Below, one piece after another: positions 34,865-39,901 of a stretch of 39,901 nt of DNA. The stretch's first letter is position 1. Every line of letters begins with the position of its first letter. A program made the translations under genes and the position numbers. The DNA is from an uncultured Ignavibacteria bacterium. Its GTDB lineage: Bacteria; Bacteroidota; Ignavibacteria; Kapaibacteriales; Kapaibacteriaceae. The notes beneath the pieces are model-generated. The model made no database searches. It was not told where the DNA came from and saw only the letters and a program-made list of their open reading frames with translations. The stretch lies in NCBI GenBank assembly GCA_937870915.1, contig CALMZQ010000195.1, forward strand, positions 1-39,901, given 5' to 3'.

Positions 34865-36160
34865 ATGCATCGTTACCTTCTTCTCGCAGTCTCCCTCTTG
34901 ATCCTTCTTTCTTCCGCACACAGTGGTGAAGAGATCCCCGGAGCACCTCAACGTCAAGCCATCGCGCTCATCAATGCAGTAGTTCATACTGCTACCGGGC
35001 CTACAATCAAGAATGCCACGGTGGTGTTCGATAAAGGTGTCATCACTGTTGTTGCTGCAGGAGCTTCAGCACCAACCACTGCACGTGTTGTTGACTGCAA
35101 GGGGGCTCATGTCTATCCGGGCTTCATTGCACCACTTACAACATTGGGTCTTACCGAGATCGATGCTGTGCGATCAACGCGCGACATGAGTGAAGCTGGC
35201 TCATTCAATCCGAATGCTCGTGCAGAGACTGCCTACAATCCAGATAGTGAACTCATACCAACAGTCCGATCGAACGGAGTTCTTCTTGCGAATGCAAGTC
35301 CGCAAGGTGGGACGATCTCCGGTCAGTCTTCTCTCATGCGCCTCGACGGTTGGACGAGAGAGGATCTTGCCGTGAAGAGAGTGTCGGGATTATTCCTCAA
35401 CTGGCCATCCATGGAAGTTTCCAATGCTTGGTGGATGCGCAAGCCGGCTGAAGAACAACGCAAGGACATCGAAAAGAATGTTCGTTCAGTTTACGAACTC
35501 TTTGAAAATGCTCGAGCCTATAGTGCAACGGTCAAGGCTGGCGTAGATACCACCTTGCGGGACATTCGCTATGAAGCAATGCGTGCGGTGTTCGAAGATT
35601 CCGTTCCATTGATGATTGAGGCGAGCACGCGCAGGCAAATCGAAGCCGTGATCGATTTTCAACGATCGTTCAATGTACGTGTGATCTTGGTTGGTGCCGA
35701 AGACGCACCCTTGATGATCCCTCAACTTCAACGATCAGGGATCGGGATCATCATCCCACGCGTGCATTCACTACCACGTCGCGACGAAGATGGCTATGAT
35801 AGTCCATTTATACTCGCAAAGACCCTGTCAGACGCCGGTATACCATATGCATTCTCAGAGTCGGGCGCATGGCAACAACGGAACCTGCCATTCCATGCCG
35901 GTACCGCCCGAGCCTTTGGTCTATCTGAAGAAGATGCAGTGAAGGGGCTCACCATCGGTCCAGCGAGGTTGTTCGGTATTGACGGACAATATGGTTCGAT
36001 CGAAGTAGGAAAGAGCGCAACGCTCTTTATCAGCACCGGTGATGCATTAGATAGCAAGAGTAACAATGTGATCGCGGCATTCATTGACGGACGTGAAGTA
36101 GACCTCGACAACAGGCATAAGCGTCTTGCGAAGAAGTATCGCGCGCGCAATTCACGGTAG
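34865..36160 (+). CDS. Secreted amidohydrolase-superfamily protein lacking the usual metal-ligand motif
   Basis: This 431-residue exported protein (signal MHRYLLLAVSLLILLSSAHS) has the composite fold of imidazolonepropionase-like amidohydrolases. The N-terminal beta domain (INAVVHTATGPTIKNATVVF) leads to the barrel entry VYPGFIAP. The last section (GLTIGPARLFGIDGQYGSIEVGKSATLFI) is the classic closing domain. Where active enzymes have GFIDxHxH the sequence is GFIAPLTTLGLTEID, so the first two metal His are absent. A conserved block (NPNARAETAYNPDSELIPTVRSNGVLL) matches a Bacteroidota-type secreted subfamily that I know from memory. Catalysis is therefore doubtful; it may bind ligands or use other residues. 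It heads a run with an alpha/beta hydrolase and M1 peptidase. Confidence 0.83.
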   Translation: MHRYLLLAVSLLILLSSAHSGEEIPGAPQRQAIALINAVVHTATGPTIKNATVVFDKGVITVVAAGASAPTTARVVDCKGAHVYPGFIAPLTTLGLTEIDAVRSTRDMSEAGSFNPNARAETAYNPDSELIPTVRSNGVLLANASPQGGTISGQSSLMRLDGWTREDLAVKRVSGLFLNWPSMEVSNAWWMRKPAEEQRKDIEKNVRSVYELFENARAYSATVKAGVDTTLRDIRYEAMRAVFEDSVPLMIEASTRRQIEAVIDFQRSFNVRVILVGAEDAPLMIPQLQRSGIGIIIPRVHSLPRRDEDGYDSPFILAKTLSDAGIPYAFSESGAWQQRNLPFHAGTARAFGLSEEDAVKGLTIGPARLFGIDGQYGSIEVGKSATLFISTGDALDSKSNNVIAAFIDGREVDLDNRHKRLAKKYRARNSR

Positions 36161-36164
36161 AGAT

Positions 36165-37061
36165 ATGGTCGATGGAACTCTGCTACATTCAGAAGCGATC
36201 CCGGTTCCGCCGGGAGCGATCTCAATGGCGCGCCGTGCCTTACAAGGTGAAGACCTGGCGAGGTTCGAAGCCGTTACGCTACATAACATCACCTACGCAA
36301 GCGATGGACTAAAGATCAAGGGATACTTGGCACTCCCACCAGGAGGGCAGCCCACGTATCCGGCCATTATCTTCAACCGTGGAGGAAGTGGTCCTCGCGG
36401 CGCGCTCACGCCCGAAACCGCAATGCCCCTTATCGGACTCTATGCTTCATGGGGCTATGTGGTTGTTGCTTCGAACTATCGTGGAGTTGCAGGTTCTGAA
36501 GGAGAAACAGAGGAATGGGGAGCTGGCGACGTCCGAGATGCATTAAATCTCTTGCCCTTGCTCGACGCTCTGCCCTATGTGGACCACGATCGAATAGGAC
36601 TCATCGGAGGCAGTAGAGGTGGAATGATGGCCTACATGATGCTGGCGAGAACGGAACGATTCAGGGCCGCAATAACGTTTGGAGCTCCGGCACGGATCAA
36701 TGCCGTAGAACACTCCGCCTACATTCGTAAAACAATGGTGAAACATCTTCTCCCCGGAAGTGTCGAGCAAGTAGAAGCAGAATTACGAAGTGCTGTTGTG
36801 TGGGCAGAGAAGATGTCACCTACTACTCCTTTACTTGTTCTACATGGAACCGGAGACCGTCGAGTAGACACCGAACACTCTTTGTACCTCGCGATGGAAC
36901 TGCAGAGACTACACCGACCGTACAAACTGATCTTGTATGATAATGCAGATCACGTTTTAGCCGGTAGAAGAAATGAATCAAACGCTGATATGCGATGGTG
37001 GATGGATCGGTATGTGAGAGATGGCTCACCCCTTCCTCGAACTGGTCCCCACGGTGCATGA
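36165..37061 (+). CDS. Alpha/beta hydrolase, S9 peptidase-like
   Basis: This 298-residue alpha/beta hydrolase is of the prolyl oligopeptidase/dipeptidyl peptidase catalytic-domain type. The catalytic triad is visible: S150 in GGSRGG, D231 in HGTGDRRV and H263 in DNADHVL. The oxyanion region is FNRGGSGPRG and the segment ASNYRGVAGSEG precedes it, as in S9 enzymes. No signal peptide or propeller is present, so it is probably cytoplasmic and could be a peptidase or esterase. The start ATG 36165 is 5 bases after the amidohydrolase stop; an upstream TTG frame overlapping that gene is rejected. Its stop overlaps an ATG of the next frame (ATGA at 37058), pointing to coupled expression with the M1 peptidase. 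Confidence 0.88.
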   Translation: MVDGTLLHSEAIPVPPGAISMARRALQGEDLARFEAVTLHNITYASDGLKIKGYLALPPGGQPTYPAIIFNRGGSGPRGALTPETAMPLIGLYASWGYVVVASNYRGVAGSEGETEEWGAGDVRDALNLLPLLDALPYVDHDRIGLIGGSRGGMMAYMMLARTERFRAAITFGAPARINAVEHSAYIRKTMVKHLLPGSVEQVEAELRSAVVWAEKMSPTTPLLVLHGTGDRRVDTEHSLYLAMELQRLHRPYKLILYDNADHVLAGRRNESNADMRWWMDRYVRDGSPLPRTGPHGA

Positions 37062-37093
37062 CAGATCAATTTGTCGGATTGAAAGGACAGGGA

Positions 37094-39151
37094 ATGATCG
37101 CTCGAGCAATGTTGAGTACGGTTCTGCTTGTTGGTGCACTGTGCACCCAATCGATGGTAGCTCAGGAGAACAAGTCAACCTTTGTTGATTGGCTCATCAC
37201 AGACGACGTGATGCAAGAGACCATGCAGCCGCGCCATCCGATGCGGTTGATGGCAGAGTCCTTTCCCCAAAGGGCTATCGATACCACAATCGACGCGATC
37301 TCCTATGATGCCGAGTTTGATTGGTACTCAGCGTTGCTCACGCCTAAGGTGCTCCGTCCGGAGCGCAAGGCCAATGCACGAATGAAGGCTGTTGTTGCTT
37401 CGCGTGTTGACAATCTTACTCAGATTGAGTTTGATGCGGTATCGCTGATTATTGACTCCATCACCAGTGGGGGCGCACCCATTCAGTTCACAAAGAACGT
37501 GCGTTCGGTTACGATGGTGCTCCCAACTCCGCTTCAGCGCGGCGAGAATGTAGAACTCATTATTCATTATGCCATCACTCGAGATGATAGGGCCATCTTC
37601 TTCTATAGCAAGAGTGATGCCGCGCTTGACAACTCTCCGTATGCAAGTGCATATACGATCTCTGAGCCAGAGGATAGCCGCAGGTGGTATCCGTGTAATG
37701 ACCAACCGGATGACAAGGCCTTGTTCTCCGTTCGGGTGCGTGTTCCTAAAGGATTCACCGCTGTATCCAACGGCGTTCGTATTGATTCGATTGGCGATGG
37801 AGATTCGGCGTCGTACCAATCTTGGAGGCATAACGTACCGATGCCCCCGTATCTCTTTGCTGTGTCTGCGTCGGAATACATCATGTACCCTCAGGTGTAC
37901 ACAAGACCGGACAGCTCCACGGTCCCGATAAGCAATTATCACTTTGACATCGACCAAAATGGCACCTTCTATAATGCCACACGCGCCTTGGCCAACATTC
38001 CGTTGATGTTTGAGGCGTTCGAAGAGCGATTTGGCGTCTATCCGTTCGAAACGTACGGTCACGTAACTGTAAGCCCCTTCCAATACGGCGGAATGGAACA
38101 CCAGACAATGAGCACCATCAACCGTCGCTGGCTTGCCGGAGATGTTGAAGGGGGCTATGCACACGAACTCGCTCACCATTGGTTTGGTGATCTCGTTACA
38201 TGTGCAACCTGGGCTGATATCTGGCTCAATGAAGGTGGTGCATCGTGGGGTGAAGCAGTGTATGAAGAACATCGCACCGGCGCTGCTGGGTATATGCAGG
38301 TTCTTTGGGCAAAGCGTGCGCGATACATGCAGACAGGACTGAATGAACCACCGGTCTATAATATTCCCATCGGCATCCTCTTTAACGAGGCAACCACGTA
38401 CAATAAGAGCTCGTGGGTCTATCATATGATGCGAAGGAACGTTGGAGACGATGTGTTCTTCCCGGCAATCAGATCGTATTTAGACAAATTCAAGGTGGGG
38501 TCTGCGCAAACCTATCAGCTCCTTGCACATCTGAAAGAGGCAGCTCCTAACCCACGTGTTTCATGGGACACGTTCTTCGATCAGTGGCTTGTTAAGGCCG
38601 GACATCCGGTCTTTGAAGTGATTGTTAGTACAACAACGAATCCAACGCCGTTCACGTATCGCGTTACTGTTGCACAAACACAATCGCATGAAAATGTGCC
38701 CGACGTGTTCATTACGCCGCTTCATCTTCGATTTGTTGGTTTTGGCGAAGTACTTGACACAACCATTATGATCGACACTCGAACAGTAACAAGAGATATC
38801 GTTGTTGGATTTGATGTAGATGAAGTGCTGATCGACCCAAAGAATGATATTCTCTGCGAAAAGGAAGAGACACCTGTAGGTGTTGACGATATTGTGGAGC
38901 AAGGTTCATTCTGTCAGATACTGGGCCTACACCCCATTGCTCAAGGGGCTCCACTTCGCATTTTCATTACGGACGGCGATACCGCAAGCCTGTTGATTCG
39001 TACGATCTCCGGAGAGAATATTGTGGCAAGCACAGTATCGTCAGGTGTGTCGCTCATTCCCACATCAACGCTTGTTCCCGGAGCCTATGCAGTATCCATT
39101 CGTAGTGGCGCGCGGTTGTACAACCAGACGGTTATCATAACAGCACAATAA
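37094..39151 (+). CDS. Secreted M1-family aminopeptidase with type IX sorting domain
   Basis: This 685-residue exported zinc aminopeptidase removes N-terminal residues from peptides outside the inner membrane. The start at 37094 gives a signal peptide (MIARAMLSTVLLVGALCTQSMVAQ) and follows an aggaca ribosome-binding site; the ATG at 37058 (ATGA overlap) is the alternative. The substrate-binding exopeptidase motif is GGMEH (in place of GAMEN). The zinc site is H357-E358-L-A-H361 with E380 18 residues later in LNEGGASWGE. The C-terminal 85 residues (LHPIAQGAPLRIFIT, SLLIRTISGENI, LVPGAYAVSI, TVIITAQ) are a type IX sorting domain. pdxH follows 11 bases later. Confidence 0.92.
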   Translation: MIARAMLSTVLLVGALCTQSMVAQENKSTFVDWLITDDVMQETMQPRHPMRLMAESFPQRAIDTTIDAISYDAEFDWYSALLTPKVLRPERKANARMKAVVASRVDNLTQIEFDAVSLIIDSITSGGAPIQFTKNVRSVTMVLPTPLQRGENVELIIHYAITRDDRAIFFYSKSDAALDNSPYASAYTISEPEDSRRWYPCNDQPDDKALFSVRVRVPKGFTAVSNGVRIDSIGDGDSASYQSWRHNVPMPPYLFAVSASEYIMYPQVYTRPDSSTVPISNYHFDIDQNGTFYNATRALANIPLMFEAFEERFGVYPFETYGHVTVSPFQYGGMEHQTMSTINRRWLAGDVEGGYAHELAHHWFGDLVTCATWADIWLNEGGASWGEAVYEEHRTGAAGYMQVLWAKRARYMQTGLNEPPVYNIPIGILFNEATTYNKSSWVYHMMRRNVGDDVFFPAIRSYLDKFKVGSAQTYQLLAHLKEAAPNPRVSWDTFFDQWLVKAGHPVFEVIVSTTTNPTPFTYRVTVAQTQSHENVPDVFITPLHLRFVGFGEVLDTTIMIDTRTVTRDIVVGFDVDEVLIDPKNDILCEKEETPVGVDDIVEQGSFCQILGLHPIAQGAPLRIFITDGDTASLLIRTISGENIVASTVSSGVSLIPTSTLVPGAYAVSIRSGARLYNQTVIITAQ

Positions 39152-39162
39152 GAAGCATAATC

Positions 39163-39804
39163 ATGGACATCGACGTTGCTTCAATGCGGAAAGAGTACTC
39201 CCGAGAAGAGTTAACGGAGGATTCTGTTCAACGAGACCCACTCGGTCAGTTTGCCAGTTGGTTCGATGAGGCCATTGCCTCAGCGTTGCCCGAACCAACG
39301 GCCATGGCTCTCTCTACGGCAACGTCGGACGGTAGACCTTCGTCGCGCATGGTCTTACTCAAAGGTGTTGATCAACAAGGGCTGGTATGGTTTACCAACT
39401 ACGCAAGCCGCAAGGGTGCAGAGCTGGATGCTAACCCATATGCCGCGCTCCTCTTTTTCTGGCCAGAGTTGGAACGCCAGATCCGCATTGAAGGACGAGT
39501 AGTTAAGGTCTCGCAGGCCGAGTCATTGAAATATTTCCTCACACGTCCGGTCGATAGCAAGCTTGGCGCATGGGCTTCACTTCAGAGCATTGTTGTTGCA
39601 TCTAAGGACGTGCTGCGTCATCAGTTTGAAAGTGCAAAGGCACGATTTGCCGATGGCGATGTACCGCTTCCACCACATTGGGGTGGGTATAGACTCATCC
39701 CCGAGTCCTACGAGTTTTGGCAAGGACGTCCATCACGTATGCACGATCGAATCCACTACCGCAAAGACAATGATGGGTGGACGATCGAACGTTTGTCGCC
39801 GTAA
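39163..39804 (+). CDS. pdxH: Pyridoxamine 5'-phosphate oxidase
   Basis: This FMN enzyme oxidises pyridoxamine or pyridoxine 5'-phosphate to pyridoxal 5'-phosphate, using oxygen. The 213-residue protein is full length. It has the N-terminal MRKEYSREELTEDSVQRDPLGQFASWF, the FMN-binding segments PSSRMVLLKGVDQQGLVWFTNYASRKG and FFWPELERQIRIEGRV, and the C-terminal FWQGRPSRMHDRIHYR and final WTIERLSP, all family hallmarks. It is cytoplasmic, with no signal peptide, and is the last gene of the run from 34865. The oxygen requirement suits aerobic growth. A tandem repeat array begins 10 bases after its stop and runs off the window. Confidence 0.97.
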   Translation: MDIDVASMRKEYSREELTEDSVQRDPLGQFASWFDEAIASALPEPTAMALSTATSDGRPSSRMVLLKGVDQQGLVWFTNYASRKGAELDANPYAALLFFWPELERQIRIEGRVVKVSQAESLKYFLTRPVDSKLGAWASLQSIVVASKDVLRHQFESAKARFADGDVPLPPHWGGYRLIPESYEFWQGRPSRMHDRIHYRKDNDGWTIERLSP

Positions 39805-39814
39805 GCTAGATACT

Positions 39815-39901
39815 AGTTACACAGTTACACAGTTACACAGTTACACAGTTACACAGTTACACAGTTACACAGTTACACAGTTACACAGTTACACAGTTAC
39901 A
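39815..39901. repeat. AGTTACAC 8-bp tandem array at window end
   Basis: Ten full copies of agttacac plus a partial copy (agttaca) run from 39815 to the window edge, so total length is unknown. The reverse complement, gtgtaact, belongs to the same GTAACT family as the arrays at 6042 and 20490. It starts 10 bases after the pdxH stop codon. Confidence 0.97.

Noticed and set aside
34605-34901. 98-codon plus-strand open frame
   Set aside because: It crosses antisense tRNA-Pro and a terminator, and shows no protein features.
36126-36164. TTG start extending the alpha/beta hydrolase into the amidohydrolase gene
   Set aside because: An ATG 5 bases after the previous stop is available and the added residues are a basic shadow of the upstream gene.
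37328-38425. 365-codon antisense open frame within the M1 aminopeptidase gene
   Set aside because: The plus-strand frame has a complete, recognisable peptidase; the antisense frame has no family features and is Cys/Arg-rich as shadow frames are.

Overview
The window looks like chromosomal DNA of a Gram-negative bacterium of the Bacteroidota-Chlorobiota (FCB) assemblage, possibly an Ignavibacteria/Kapabacteria-type lineage (inference). The evidence is: several secreted proteins ending in type IX secretion-like C-terminal sorting domains; TAnnTTTG promoter boxes upstream of many genes; an LptE-type lipoprotein and a TamB homologue, which imply an outer membrane; and atpD-atpC standing apart from any other ATP synthase genes. 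Coding density is very high and no gap longer than 300 bases lacks a gene. There is no phage, transposon, CRISPR array or rRNA.

Layout. 1-5872 (minus strand): atpD-atpC, then guaB, a M24 aminopeptidase and a family 4-type glycosyltransferase. 6083-13324 (plus): thiolase, an isocitrate dehydrogenase with NAD-type cofactor residues, and a 1540-residue TamB-like protein. 13408-16618 (minus): nuoA-nuoB-anmK and an acyl-CoA dehydrogenase. 16680-20471 (plus): metallo-beta-lactamase hydrolase, LptE, a processive family 2 glycosyltransferase, and an FAH-family enzyme. 20574-25413 (minus): three secreted proteins with Asp-box repeats. 25584-27150 (plus): Mrp ATPase, a NifU-type domain protein, tRNA-Val and tRNA-Leu. 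27271-33790 (minus): a 950-residue secreted thioredoxin/propeller protein, RelA/SpoT, nuoJ-nuoK and a lipoprotein. 33912-39804: a lipoprotein (plus), tRNA-Pro (minus), then a plus-strand run of secreted amidohydrolase-like protein, alpha/beta hydrolase, M1 aminopeptidase and pdxH.

Functional picture. The genes suggest respiratory heterotrophy (complex I, ATP synthase, NAD-linked IDH, acyl-CoA dehydrogenase, thiolase), an outer membrane with lipid and LPS transport, cell-wall recycling, and secreted protein and peptide processing. Complex I genes are split between at least two loci here (nuoAB and nuoJK).

The most unusual signal is a set of short tandem-repeat arrays with 7, 8 or 12 bp units. 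They abut or overlap stop codons (1-78, 3960-4046, 13325-13412, 20455-20569, 39815-39901). Several are built as self-complementary halves and could fold into long hairpins. One unit family (GTAACT) recurs at four places. A second signal is the recurrence of TAnnTTTG boxes just upstream of genes.
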